NCBI GenBank assembly: GCA_016715825.1
Contig: JADJXO010000002.1
Location: 496,001-560,000, forward strand
Length of the DNA stretch: 64,000 nt
Direction of reading: 5' to 3'
Origin: Nitrospira sp.
GTDB taxonomy: Bacteria > Nitrospirota > Nitrospiria > Nitrospirales > Nitrospiraceae
Below are positions 18,264-26,964 of this stretch, piece by piece; the stretch's first letter is position 1, and every line of letters begins with the position of its first letter. Position numbers and translations under genes: made by a program. The notes under the pieces are model-generated. The model did not search any database. It was not told the DNA's origin and saw nothing but the letters and a program-made list of their open reading frames with translations.

Positions 18264-19502
18264 ATGTCGAAGAACCACATCCTGTTCGTGATATTCGGGG
18301 GCGTTCTGTTCGGGCTCATGATGGTCGAACTTGGGTTACGAGCGGTTGGTATTTCCTATCCAAACTTTTCCCAATTCGATCGTGAGCTAGGGGTTTCGCT
18401 ACGTCCACAAGCTGAAGGATGGTTTAAGAGAGAAGGGGAGGCCTTCGTCCGAATCAATTCGACGGGACTTCGTGATCGTGAGCATGCCATACCCAAGCCA
18501 GATCACGTGCTACGAATTGCGGTACTGGGAGACTCCTATTCCGAAGCGTTGCAGGTTCCGATCGAGGACACGTTCTGGGCGGTAGCGGAACGAGAGATCA
18601 AGGGCTGTGCAGCCATGGGTCATCGAGAACCCGAGCTGATTAATTTTGGGGTCTCTGGGTACGGTACGGCACAAGAATTGATCATGCTTCGTCATCGAGT
18701 CTGGACCTATGCGCCTGACATCGTCCTTCTAATGATCACTCCCAGCAACGACATTCGCAATAATTCTCGAGCCCTGGAGAAAGACGGCAGGAGGCCCTAT
18801 TTTGTCCTGAAAAACGGGCTTCTCGTAGAAGACACGTCTTTTCGTAATGGGATCGGATTCCGGCTACGTTCGTCGTCATTGGGACGAACAGTCACCGATG
18901 TGCGTGACTCGTTGAGAATATTCCAATTAACGATCGAAGCTCTCCGGCGGATAATGCAACCGAATCGTGCGACCCATGAGCAGTCAGACCTCGTTGGTCA
19001 GGTGGCGGATGAAACCAGCAGATCCGGACGGCGAGGCGAGGATCCACCATGGCTGCAAGGAGAAGCTGGTCTGGATATGGAAACATACGCGGAGCCGCAA
19101 GAGTCGGTCTGGAAAGAGGCTTGGCAAGTAACGGAGGATCTCATCAAGCTGTTGCATGCAGAGGTGGAAAGCAGAGGCAAAGGATTCATGGCCATCACAG
19201 TGAGCAGTGGCCCTCAAGTAGGTCCGGATCGAGAAGCTCGCCGGGTATTAGAGCGCCGTTTAGGGGTATCGGATCTCTTCTATTCCGAGAATCGAATACG
19301 AGCCTTGGGAGAAGATCGATTCGAGGTTCTTGCTCTGGCTCCACTGTTTCAAGCGTATGCTGAAGAACACCGCATCTTTTTACATGGCTTCCCGAGTTCT
19401 GGCCTTGGTCTGGGACATTGGAATATCGCTGGACATCATCTGGCGGGGCAACTGATCGCTCAAGAGCTTTGCGGGCAACTCACCGGCTCACAGCCGACCT
19501 GA
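18264..19502 (+). CDS. Membrane-anchored SGNH hydrolase-like protein
   Basis: A 412-residue protein with one N-terminal membrane segment (residues 5 to 28) and a large periplasmic SGNH/GDSL-like domain. The nucleophile motif is VLGDSYSEA (S91). A block-II-like NFGVSGYGTAQE and a C-terminal GHWNIAGHHLAG, which supplies the catalytic His, are visible. Such proteins in polysaccharide loci remove or transfer acetyl or other acyl groups on the glycan. It starts 28 bases after the polymerase-like gene and ends the first plus-strand block. It is a distant relative in kind, not in close sequence, of the protein at 31109. The acyl group is unknown. Confidence 0.72.
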   Translation: MSKNHILFVIFGGVLFGLMMVELGLRAVGISYPNFSQFDRELGVSLRPQAEGWFKREGEAFVRINSTGLRDREHAIPKPDHVLRIAVLGDSYSEALQVPIEDTFWAVAEREIKGCAAMGHREPELINFGVSGYGTAQELIMLRHRVWTYAPDIVLLMITPSNDIRNNSRALEKDGRRPYFVLKNGLLVEDTSFRNGIGFRLRSSSLGRTVTDVRDSLRIFQLTIEALRRIMQPNRATHEQSDLVGQVADETSRSGRRGEDPPWLQGEAGLDMETYAEPQESVWKEAWQVTEDLIKLLHAEVESRGKGFMAITVSSGPQVGPDREARRVLERRLGVSDLFYSENRIRALGEDRFEVLALAPLFQAYAEEHRIFLHGFPSSGLGLGHWNIAGHHLAGQLIAQELCGQLTGSQPT

Positions 19503-19570
19503 ACACAGGTCACAGCCGGGTGAGCTGGTCTTATTCTCAAGCACAATGGGAGCAGCACTTCCTGTCACTC

Positions 19571-20833
19571 CTAGTGTGAAATTGTTAGATCCCTTGGGCT
19601 TTGTGGTGGAGTCCGATCAGTCGTAGTTTGGGACTGTATCCGGGCAACATACATATCTGTACGTCCACCAGCCTTTCCCCAATTGCTCGTAAACGCAATG
19701 AAGTTTCCATCACGGCTCACCGATGCCCGCGGTTGAGCGTCGTAATTATTGTCGATGACGATGCTCCAATGATGCGCAATCCGTCGCACTCGATTCGACC
19801 CATCCGTGGCGATGAAAACGATCTCATTATCAAATGGATTCACCACAGGTCCTCCGTTGATGTGGAACCGGGTCCCAACCATCCAAGCGTCGTCGCTGCC
19901 CGGCATGGCGAAATGATCTTGCTGGGTCGCATAGGACCATGAATCTCTCGGCAGCAGGAATGTTACCGAGTTCGGCGTCGCCAGGTTCCGCACGCACAGG
20001 CGCCGGGTATTGCAGCTAGTGCCGACTATCCCATTGCCCATCGCGCGATGACTGAACCACAAGAGGCTCTCGACTGTCGTACGGGTAGGGAGGCTCTGCA
20101 GATCCCACACATGCAGATCCTTGGTCGTATTGGATTTCAACGACACGAGATAGCGTCCGCTTTTGTCGATCTCGACTTCGTTAATCGACCCTTCATCGCT
20201 GACGTTGAGCAAAATGGTATCGGTGCTTCGCTTGTAGGCCATATAGCCCGTGCTCACCCCGTTATTATTGACGTAGTGAAAGGCAAAGACGTCGTCGTTG
20301 TCGCTCACGGACATCTGCGTAATATAACTGCCGACAAAATCGGCTCCAAAGTCACGGATCAGCGTATTCGTCCATGTCGTGCTGGATCCGTTTGGAATCG
20401 TGATTTCATAGAGCGCTTTGAGAGCCACCGCATAAAATTTGTTCGGGCTCGTACGCGACCACTGAGCCTCATACTCTCGCAATCCGGGAGGTGGATTGGC
20501 CTGAATCCGCCCATTCGAGCGGGTCATCAAGGCGGCGTTGAAGTCCCAGACCTTGAGCCGCTTGTACCCCACCTTACAGATCGCACGGATCTTCGTGTTA
20601 TTGATGTTTAAGGGTGGCTCGTTGCTATAATCGTTGAAGCAGTTCGAAGAACTGTCACCGCTATCTGTTACCCGCAGGATGGTCGTTCCGAACGTGGGAT
20701 CCGTCGCGATCGATCCGGCGGCGGGCAAGGAAGGTGGGGTAGCAGGCATCTGGTGTACATCCATATCTGAAAGAAATGCCCACGACGGCATGGCCCACAG
20801 CATTCCTAGCGGAACGAGATAGAGCACGCGCAT
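19571..20833 (-). CDS. Secreted propeller-like protein, paralogue 1
   Basis: A 420-residue exported protein of unknown function. The start at 20833 is supported by GGAGG seven bases upstream. The signal peptide ends near MPSWAFLSD. The mature part is made of repeated beta-strand blocks with WD40 or TolB-like features, for example YKRLKVWDFNA, EIDKSGRYLVSLKS, LHVWDLQS and SVSRDGNFIAFTSNWG, which suggest a beta-propeller. It also has a few scattered Cys that could form disulphides. It is transcribed against the surrounding glycan genes and lies just downstream of its paralogue (21142-22371). A role as a surface or periplasmic binding protein linked to the glycan is possible but only guessed. 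Confidence 0.65.
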   Translation of the reverse strand: MRVLYLVPLGMLWAMPSWAFLSDMDVHQMPATPPSLPAAGSIATDPTFGTTILRVTDSGDSSSNCFNDYSNEPPLNINNTKIRAICKVGYKRLKVWDFNAALMTRSNGRIQANPPPGLREYEAQWSRTSPNKFYAVALKALYEITIPNGSSTTWTNTLIRDFGADFVGSYITQMSVSDNDDVFAFHYVNNNGVSTGYMAYKRSTDTILLNVSDEGSINEVEIDKSGRYLVSLKSNTTKDLHVWDLQSLPTRTTVESLLWFSHRAMGNGIVGTSCNTRRLCVRNLATPNSVTFLLPRDSWSYATQQDHFAMPGSDDAWMVGTRFHINGGPVVNPFDNEIVFIATDGSNRVRRIAHHWSIVIDNNYDAQPRASVSRDGNFIAFTSNWGKAGGRTDMYVARIQSQTTTDRTPPQSPRDLTISH

Positions 20834-20984
20834 AACTCGCCTCCGGTATTATCACGGCCGCCCGATTTCGCTCCATCAACGAATCCTTGATGGGAATGAC
20901 CTTTACCGAGGCAACGAGCATGCCAGGCAGGGCCATGGGGGTGCGTACCACCCTATTCCGTATCTGGTGGATATTCCAGTTTGT

Positions 20985-21005
20985 TATTTAGGGAGTCACT
21001 AAATA
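20985..21005. terminator. AT-rich perfect inverted repeat between the paralogues
   Basis: TATTTAG and CTAAATA are perfect seven-base arms around a seven-base loop. The element lies about 140 bases beyond the stop of the second paralogue and about 150 bases before the start of the first, both read on the minus strand. It could end the upstream transcript or bind a regulator. There is no T-run. The rest of the 308-base gap 20834-21141 shows no gene. Confidence 0.35.
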
Positions 21006-21141
21006 CAGGGCCGTCTTGTCCAACCGAGGAGGGAACCGTCAGTCGCGACGTACATTTCTGCGCAGAGAAACCTGAAAGGCGATGCAGCTTAGGGATCGAA
21101 ATCAAGACTCTCGTCAGCCTGTCTCGTGGGCTGTTGCTCCC

Positions 21142-22371
21142 TTACCGGACAATTCGTGGGTTGGTGGGGGCCGCTCGTGTGGTCGCAGTTGTGGACTGGA
21201 CCCGAACAAGATAGACGTCTTTGCGGCCGCTGGGGTTTCCCCAATTACTCGTAAAGGTAATGAAGTTTCCATCGCGGCTGACCGATGCCTTTGGTTGAGC
21301 ATCGTAATTATTGTTCACGACGACACTGCGGTGGTGGGCGATCCGTCGCACTCGATTCGACCCATCCGTAGCGATCTGAACGATCTCGTTATCGAACGCT
21401 TGCAGCACAGGCCCTCCGGTTCGTGAATAGCGGCTTGCCGTCATCCAGGCATCACTGCCGCTGGGCATGGCAAAATGATCATCGTGGGTATAGTAGGTCC
21501 ATGAATCTCTCGGCAGGATGAACGTCACGGTGTTTGGTGTCGCCAGATTTCGTACGCACAGCCGACGGTAATTACAGGCGCTGCCGACGATCCTATTTCC
21601 CATGGCGCGATGGCTAAAAGCCAGTGTCGCCGCGACTTGTGTTTGGGTTGGTCCGGCTTGCAGGTCCCAGATAGCTGTTATCCCACTTCTCCTTACTACG
21701 AGATAACGGCCACTCTTATCAATCTCCACTTCATTGAGACCGGTTGCGTTGGTCACCCTCAGGAGAATGGAATTCGTACTGCGTCTCCAGACGGCATAGC
21801 CCCCGGTATTGGACATCACAGCAAACACATCATCATTGTTTGACACGGAATGCTGTGTCACTCTGGTCGCACCGGGGAAGTCGGTCGTGAAATTGCGAAG
21901 GATTTTGTTCGTCCAGACGGTCGAGGTCCCATCGGGAATGGTCACTTCAACAAGATTCATTTGTGCGCACACGGTAAATTTGTTGGAAGTGGTGCGAGAC
22001 CATTGTGGGAAATATTCTTGGGCTCCTGCTACTGGATTACTTTGAGTCCGTCCGTTAGAACGTGTCATCGTCGACGCATTGAAATCCCAGACCTTGAAGC
22101 GCTTAGGCCCAACAACTCGACATTGTGCCGCGACTTTGGTGTTGTTGACGTTCAGAGAGGGCATGTTCGAATAGAACGTCATGCAGTCACCGCTGCCATC
22201 CCCTGAGTCTGTCACACGTAGGATGGTGGATCCAAACACGTGGTCGGTTGCCTTCGAGCCTGCTGTGGGTAGGGAAAGCCCGGTCGACTGTGGATGTACA
22301 GCGGTATCGGTGAGAAATGCCCAACTATGCAGGGGAAGCAGTACCATCGATAAGAAGAACAGGACGGTCAT
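21142..22371 (-). CDS. Secreted propeller-like protein, paralogue 2
   Basis: A 409-residue exported protein of unknown function, paralogous along its full length to the product of 19571-20833. The start at 22371 is chosen because AAAGGA precedes it at seven bases and because its signal peptide (MTVLFFLSMVLLPLHSWAF) then aligns with that of the paralogue (MRVLYLVPLGMLWAMPSWAF); the frame is open further upstream to 22476. Shared blocks include FGTTILRVTDSGD or FGSTILRVTDSGD, LKVWDFNA or FKVWDFNA, EIDKSGRYLV, FSHRAMGN, RRLCVRNLATPN and SVSRDGNFI-FTSNWG. The 3' ends are also close at the DNA level. It is probably a beta-propeller. No enzyme motif is visible. Confidence 0.65.
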   Translation of the reverse strand: MTVLFFLSMVLLPLHSWAFLTDTAVHPQSTGLSLPTAGSKATDHVFGSTILRVTDSGDGSGDCMTFYSNMPSLNVNNTKVAAQCRVVGPKRFKVWDFNASTMTRSNGRTQSNPVAGAQEYFPQWSRTTSNKFTVCAQMNLVEVTIPDGTSTVWTNKILRNFTTDFPGATRVTQHSVSNNDDVFAVMSNTGGYAVWRRSTNSILLRVTNATGLNEVEIDKSGRYLVVRRSGITAIWDLQAGPTQTQVAATLAFSHRAMGNRIVGSACNYRRLCVRNLATPNTVTFILPRDSWTYYTHDDHFAMPSGSDAWMTASRYSRTGGPVLQAFDNEIVQIATDGSNRVRRIAHHRSVVVNNNYDAQPKASVSRDGNFITFTSNWGNPSGRKDVYLVRVQSTTATTRAAPTNPRIVR

Positions 22372-22726
22372 ATCGAATCCTTTCATGAGCTCACATATTT
22401 TGGTGCGTTTCCCGATGACGAACAGCATTGCCAAATGGATGCCGTTGATGAAGGCAATTTTAGTACCTGCTGGCACGTGACCTGACCAGTTTTCGTTAAC
22501 CTATTGAATAGTTGTTATTTTATATAGTTCGGAACGCAAAACATATCAGGCGTATTCTTGTCGCACTGTATGCATGTATGGGGTGATGTGTGTGGATTGG
22601 CCTTCATGGTCATATCTGTCTGACTACCTAGGCTCGTGTACGGACACCCCAGATTCTGAAAGGTTGTGGCCCTCGTCGGCGCCTCTCGTCCTATCACGTG
22701 CGTCTCTTGAACAGTAGGAAAGTCCC
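22372..22726. other. Divergent intergenic region
   Basis: A 355-base stretch between the second propeller gene and the next glycosyltransferase gene, which diverge from it. Positions 22495 to 22555 are AT-rich compared with the surroundings (TTATTTTATATAG) and are the likely place for promoters in one or both directions. No matching -35/-10 pair could be assigned with confidence and no gene is seen. Confidence 0.3.
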
Positions 22727-23878
22727 ATGACTCCAAAACGGATTCTGTTTCTCACGACTGGTCTGCATGCTGGAGGGGCTGAATTAATGTTACTTCGACT
22801 GCTCTCGCGCTTGGACCGCCACTGCTTCGTGCCATCAGTCATCTCACTTATCCAGCTCGGGCCGGTCAGTGAAAAAATTGAACAACTAGGAATTCCCGTT
22901 CGATCACTCGGGATGCAACCCGGCAAACCGAATCTAGCGTCCATTGGGCGACTTCTGTACTGGATTCGTCAGGACCGTCCACATGTCATCCAAACCTGGA
23001 TGTACCATGCAGACTTACTCGGGGGTGTGGCAGCTCGATTGGTAGGGCACATTCCGATCGCGTGGGGAGTCCGGCATAGTGACCCGCGTACTCAGGGGTA
23101 TGGTCCGTTGACAGTGCCCACGGTCAAGCTCTGCGCTCGATTGTCCCGCTGGATTCCCAAACGGATTGTCTGTTGTTCTGAGGCGTCGCGTGAGGCTCAC
23201 GTTGCCTTTGGCTATACAGCCGACAAGATGGTGGTCATCCCCAACGGCGTCGATCTGACAGCATTGAAACCCGATCCTGACGCACGCCGTGCGACTCGAC
23301 ATGCTCTCGCTATTCCCACCGAGGTCCCCGTAATCGGTCTGGTCGGAAGATTTCACCCTCAGAAGGACCACAAGAACTTTGTGCAGGCAGCCAAACTTAT
23401 TTTCTCAAAGCGACCATCAGTCCATTTTGTACTCTGCGGCGAAGATGTGACCTGGGACAACCGAGAACTTGCCGCGTGGATTGATGATGCCGGCATTCGC
23501 AGGAATTGTCGTCTGCTGGGACGGCGTGAGGACGTGCCGCAACTGATGGCCTCGTTTGACCTGGCCACGTCCTCGTCCTGCTTCGGTGAAAGTTTCGCCA
23601 ATGTGGTCAGTGAAGCGATGAGTTGTGGGGTGCCTTGTGTTGTGACGGATGTTGGTGATTCAGCGCACATCGTAGGGCCGACCGGCATTGTGGTTCCCCC
23701 GCGAGATGCGACGGCATTAGCGGGAGCCTGGGAACAGATGTTTGATCTTGGTCGAGAACAGCTTCTCCGGACAGGATTGCAGGCGAGACAACGGATTAAG
23801 GACCATTTTGATTTGCCGGATATCGTCGATCGCTATCAAGCGCTGTTTGAAGACCTTGCAATCTTACCTGCCGCTTAA
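22727..23878 (+). CDS. GT4 glycosyltransferase
   Basis: A 383-residue GT-B glycosyltransferase. It opens with RILFLTTGLHAGGAELMLLRLL, and the donor domain has GLVGRFHPQKDHKNFVQAAK and CFGESFANVVSEAMSCGVPCVV. It resembles the enzyme at 15774 in both motifs, so the two may be old paralogues. AGGAAAG lies before the ATG. It is the first gene of the second plus-strand block of the locus and is followed 69 bases later by the amidotransferase gene. The donor and acceptor sugars are not known. Confidence 0.85.
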   Translation: MTPKRILFLTTGLHAGGAELMLLRLLSRLDRHCFVPSVISLIQLGPVSEKIEQLGIPVRSLGMQPGKPNLASIGRLLYWIRQDRPHVIQTWMYHADLLGGVAARLVGHIPIAWGVRHSDPRTQGYGPLTVPTVKLCARLSRWIPKRIVCCSEASREAHVAFGYTADKMVVIPNGVDLTALKPDPDARRATRHALAIPTEVPVIGLVGRFHPQKDHKNFVQAAKLIFSKRPSVHFVLCGEDVTWDNRELAAWIDDAGIRRNCRLLGRREDVPQLMASFDLATSSSCFGESFANVVSEAMSCGVPCVVTDVGDSAHIVGPTGIVVPPRDATALAGAWEQMFDLGREQLLRTGLQARQRIKDHFDLPDIVDRYQALFEDLAILPAA

Positions 23879-23947
23879 AGTGGCCACCAATCAATCTGGC
23901 CAGATTCACGAGCCTTTGCATTGAATTGAACGGAGTGACGCGTCGTT

Positions 23948-25936
23948 ATGTGTGGCATCGCAGGCTATTGTGAGATTGTTCCTCGCAGTAGGAGAGAGGA
24001 GCTGGAAGTGACAGTTGCGGCCATGGCTGCCACATTGCACCATCGAGGGCCGGACGATTCGGGGGTCTGGACCGATCCATCTGCCGGTATCGCGTTGGCT
24101 CATCGCCGTTTGTCGATCTTAGACCTTTCTCCGCTCGGTCATCAGCCGATGCACTCGGACTCAGGCCGCTACGCACTTAGCTACAACGGCGAGATCTACA
24201 ATTTCAGGGCCCTACGCAGCGAATTGGAATGCCTTGGACATACGTTTCGTGGCCATTCGGATACCGAGATCATGCTTGCTTCATTTTCACAGTGGGGTGT
24301 TCATCAGGCCGTCCAACGGTTCAATGGCATGTTTGCATTTGCCGTATGGGATCGTGACGAGCGCCGGCTCCTCCTGGCTCGTGACCGATTTGGTGAGAAG
24401 CCGTTGTACTACGGGTGGATGGGGAAGACATTCATGTTTGCGTCGGAACTCAAGGCTCTGCGGGCGCATCCGGACTTCGAAGCCAATATCGATCGAGATG
24501 TGTTGGCGCTCTACTTTCGCCACGGCTACATTCCCGCTCCCTATTCGATCTATTGTGGTATCTCAAAGGTCTTGCCTGGAACGATCTTGACGGTGGATCC
24601 GGAAGCAGGTTCCCCTCCAGACTCCATACCCTATTGGTCCGTTCGAGCTGTCGCCGAACAGGGTAGCGCAAATTCTTTCGCTGGTACGGAGACGGAAGCC
24701 ATTGCGCACTTGGATCACTTGTTGAGAGATGCGGTCAAACTTCGGATGGAAGCGGACGTGCCGTTGGGCGCGTTTTTGTCCGGGGGTATCGATTCTTCGG
24801 CCATCGTCGCGCTCATGCAGGCGCAAAGCACGCAGCCTGTCCGGACCTTCAGCATCGGGTTTCACGAGGCGGCCTATAACGAGGCAGACTATGCCAAAGC
24901 GGTGGCGAAGCATCTTGGAACACATCACACCGAGCTCTATGTGGCCCCTGAAGAAGCCATAGCGGTCATCCCCAGACTTCCCACACTCTACGACGAGCCG
25001 TTTGCCGACGCCTCACAAATACCGACGTTTCTCGTTTCTCAACTGGCTCGCCGCGACGTGACGGTCTGTTTGTCGGGGGATGCCGGGGATGAGCTGTTTG
25101 CCGGCTATGATACCTATCTCCACGGAGTACGTATTTGGAAACTGATTGGCTGGTGGCCGCGATCTCTGCGGCTGTTGTCTGGAAGAGGATTGACTGCGTT
25201 GTCGTCGGCGCCATGGGAGTTTCTGCTTCGAATGGTCGAGCCGATCTGTCCGAAGGGCCTCCGGCTGCAGCACCAAGCTCTTCGGCTCAAAAAACTAGCG
25301 GAGCTTCTCCCAACGGACTCTGTCGAAGCCATGTATCGGGGGATCATCACGCATTGGGATGTTCCAGACTCAGTGGTTATCGGGTCGTCGGAGCCTCCGA
25401 CGGCGTTTACCGATCGGACCCAGTGGGGAAGGATTTCCGGCGTCCTCCGTCGGATGATGTACACCGACTTGATCACGTATCTGCCGGACAACATCCTCGT
25501 GAAAGTGGATCGCGCCAGCATGGGGGTGGGTTTGGAAGCACGCGTGCCGCTGTTGGATCATCGCGTGGCCGAGTTTGCCTGGCAACTTCCGGTCTCCATG
25601 AACGTTCGCGACGGACGAGGCAAGTGGATTCTCCGGCAAGTACTCTCCCGGTACGTTCCACCCACTCTGACCGAGCGACCGAAGATGGGGTTCGCTGTGC
25701 CAATCAGCGCATGGCTACGCGGCCCCCTGAAGGACTGGGGCGAAGCACTCCTGGATAGAAGGCGATTGAAAGATCAAGGATTCCTGAACCCGGACCTCAT
25801 TCGAGGCAAATGGTGCGAGCATCAATCCGGGAAGGAGGACTGGCGTATTCTGTGGGACGCCCTCATGTTCCAAGCCTGGTTCGATTCCCAACAGCGACCC
25901 ATGCGATCGGGGGTGGAGGTGGCATGCAGTCTATGA
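23948..25936 (+). CDS. asnB: Asparagine synthase-type glutamine amidotransferase
   Basis: A 662-residue two-domain enzyme of the AsnB family. The N-terminal class II glutaminase domain starts with MCGIAGYCE, Cys2 being the nucleophile, and shows HHRGPDDSG and SYNGEIYNF. The synthase domain has the ATP-pyrophosphatase motif FLSGGIDSSAIVALM and CLSGDAGDELFAGY. Enzymes like this occur in many polysaccharide and exosortase-linked loci, where they may amidate a uronic acid or peptide rather than make free asparagine. Here the setting favours that reading, although ordinary asparagine synthesis is possible. A small membrane protein gene follows 53 bases downstream. Confidence 0.85.
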   Translation: MCGIAGYCEIVPRSRREELEVTVAAMAATLHHRGPDDSGVWTDPSAGIALAHRRLSILDLSPLGHQPMHSDSGRYALSYNGEIYNFRALRSELECLGHTFRGHSDTEIMLASFSQWGVHQAVQRFNGMFAFAVWDRDERRLLLARDRFGEKPLYYGWMGKTFMFASELKALRAHPDFEANIDRDVLALYFRHGYIPAPYSIYCGISKVLPGTILTVDPEAGSPPDSIPYWSVRAVAEQGSANSFAGTETEAIAHLDHLLRDAVKLRMEADVPLGAFLSGGIDSSAIVALMQAQSTQPVRTFSIGFHEAAYNEADYAKAVAKHLGTHHTELYVAPEEAIAVIPRLPTLYDEPFADASQIPTFLVSQLARRDVTVCLSGDAGDELFAGYDTYLHGVRIWKLIGWWPRSLRLLSGRGLTALSSAPWEFLLRMVEPICPKGLRLQHQALRLKKLAELLPTDSVEAMYRGIITHWDVPDSVVIGSSEPPTAFTDRTQWGRISGVLRRMMYTDLITYLPDNILVKVDRASMGVGLEARVPLLDHRVAEFAWQLPVSMNVRDGRGKWILRQVLSRYVPPTLTERPKMGFAVPISAWLRGPLKDWGEALLDRRRLKDQGFLNPDLIRGKWCEHQSGKEDWRILWDALMFQAWFDSQQRPMRSGVEVACSL

Positions 25937-25989
25937 AACACAGGGCATCTGATTTCGGTATCACGTGTGACAGATGAGGAGAGATCGAC

Positions 25990-26796
25990 ATGGGAGAGCC
26001 GCTCCGTCACGATATTGCTGTTCCACTGAGAGTCATGGTTTTGGCCTATCTGTTACTGGTTGGACAGGCGGCCCTGCTGCTCTGCTCAGATGAGACAGTC
26101 GTCTGGTTGGGCATGGAGGATGGTCCGATCGAGAATATGGGGGCGCTCAGTTTTCTGCTCGCCAGTATCCTCTTTTTGATAGCCGCGTATCGCTCATCGA
26201 AGCTTCCAGGAGAATCCAGGGCCAACTATTTTGACAACCCTCTGGCGCTCTTCAGCCTCGGGATGCTCTGCTTCATCTGCTTTGGTGAGGAAATCAGTTG
26301 GGGCCAGCGACTCTTTGCCTATCCCGTTCCGGATTGGCTCAAGGACATCAATCGACAAGATGAGTGGAACCTACACAATCTTGCCTGGTTTCATGGGCAG
26401 ACGGCGGAGGGTGTTGAAAAATCATTCTGGGCACGTCTGCTCGTCATGGACCGCCTCTTGGCTGCTTTTCAGCTTACACTGTGCACGTTGGTCCCGATAT
26501 TTAGCGCCTACAGTGCAACTCTCCGTACCTGGGCGGCGCGTATTGGGCTCCCGATTGTTCCCTGGTGGATCGCCGGCCTTGTCCCGGTACACATTGTTAC
26601 GACGCAGGCGCTTTACGTGATTGTGGGCGAGAACATCATCATGGGCGATACGCTCGATGAAACCAAGGAAAGTCTGCGGGCCGTGATCTTCCTCACAGTC
26701 GCCATCTGGGCGTACAGATTGACCAGTGCCACCTCGTTCGTAGCTATGGAGCAGGGTCTTTCTGATAGAAGTCACGTATTTAGGGCGAGACTGTAG
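25990..26796 (+). CDS. Integral membrane protein of unknown function
   Basis: A 268-residue protein with about six predicted membrane segments (near residues 12-33, 50-70, 82-100, 150-175, 185-212 and 225-243). The most striking conserved-looking part is FGEEISWGQRLF between segments three and four, followed by a polar loop with NRQDEWNLHN. The acidic EE pair and the aromatic-rich loop hint at a catalytic or ion-binding role in the membrane, but I do not recognise the family. GAGGAGAG lies upstream of the ATG. Its location between the amidotransferase and carbamoyltransferase genes suggests a part in glycan modification or transport. Confidence 0.55.
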   Translation: MGEPLRHDIAVPLRVMVLAYLLLVGQAALLLCSDETVVWLGMEDGPIENMGALSFLLASILFLIAAYRSSKLPGESRANYFDNPLALFSLGMLCFICFGEEISWGQRLFAYPVPDWLKDINRQDEWNLHNLAWFHGQTAEGVEKSFWARLLVMDRLLAAFQLTLCTLVPIFSAYSATLRTWAARIGLPIVPWWIAGLVPVHIVTTQALYVIVGENIIMGDTLDETKESLRAVIFLTVAIWAYRLTSATSFVAMEQGLSDRSHVFRARL

Positions 26797-26964
26797 CCAC
26801 CGCAACGTGTTACGCCACATGCGCTTGTAATCTCATCAACAGTATCTAGCGTGCCGCGACTCTGGTCTGGATGAATTGAATGTCGACAGACTCTAGCGTT
26901 GTCTGAGCGTAGTGGATGATCATGCGTTCTCGGCGCTGGCCGAAATGTGAAGAGGAGGGGAATT

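Noticed and set aside
20048..20611. 187-codon open frame opposite the first propeller gene
   Set aside because: Antisense shadow; the opposite strand has a signal peptide, a ribosome binding site and a full-length paralogue.
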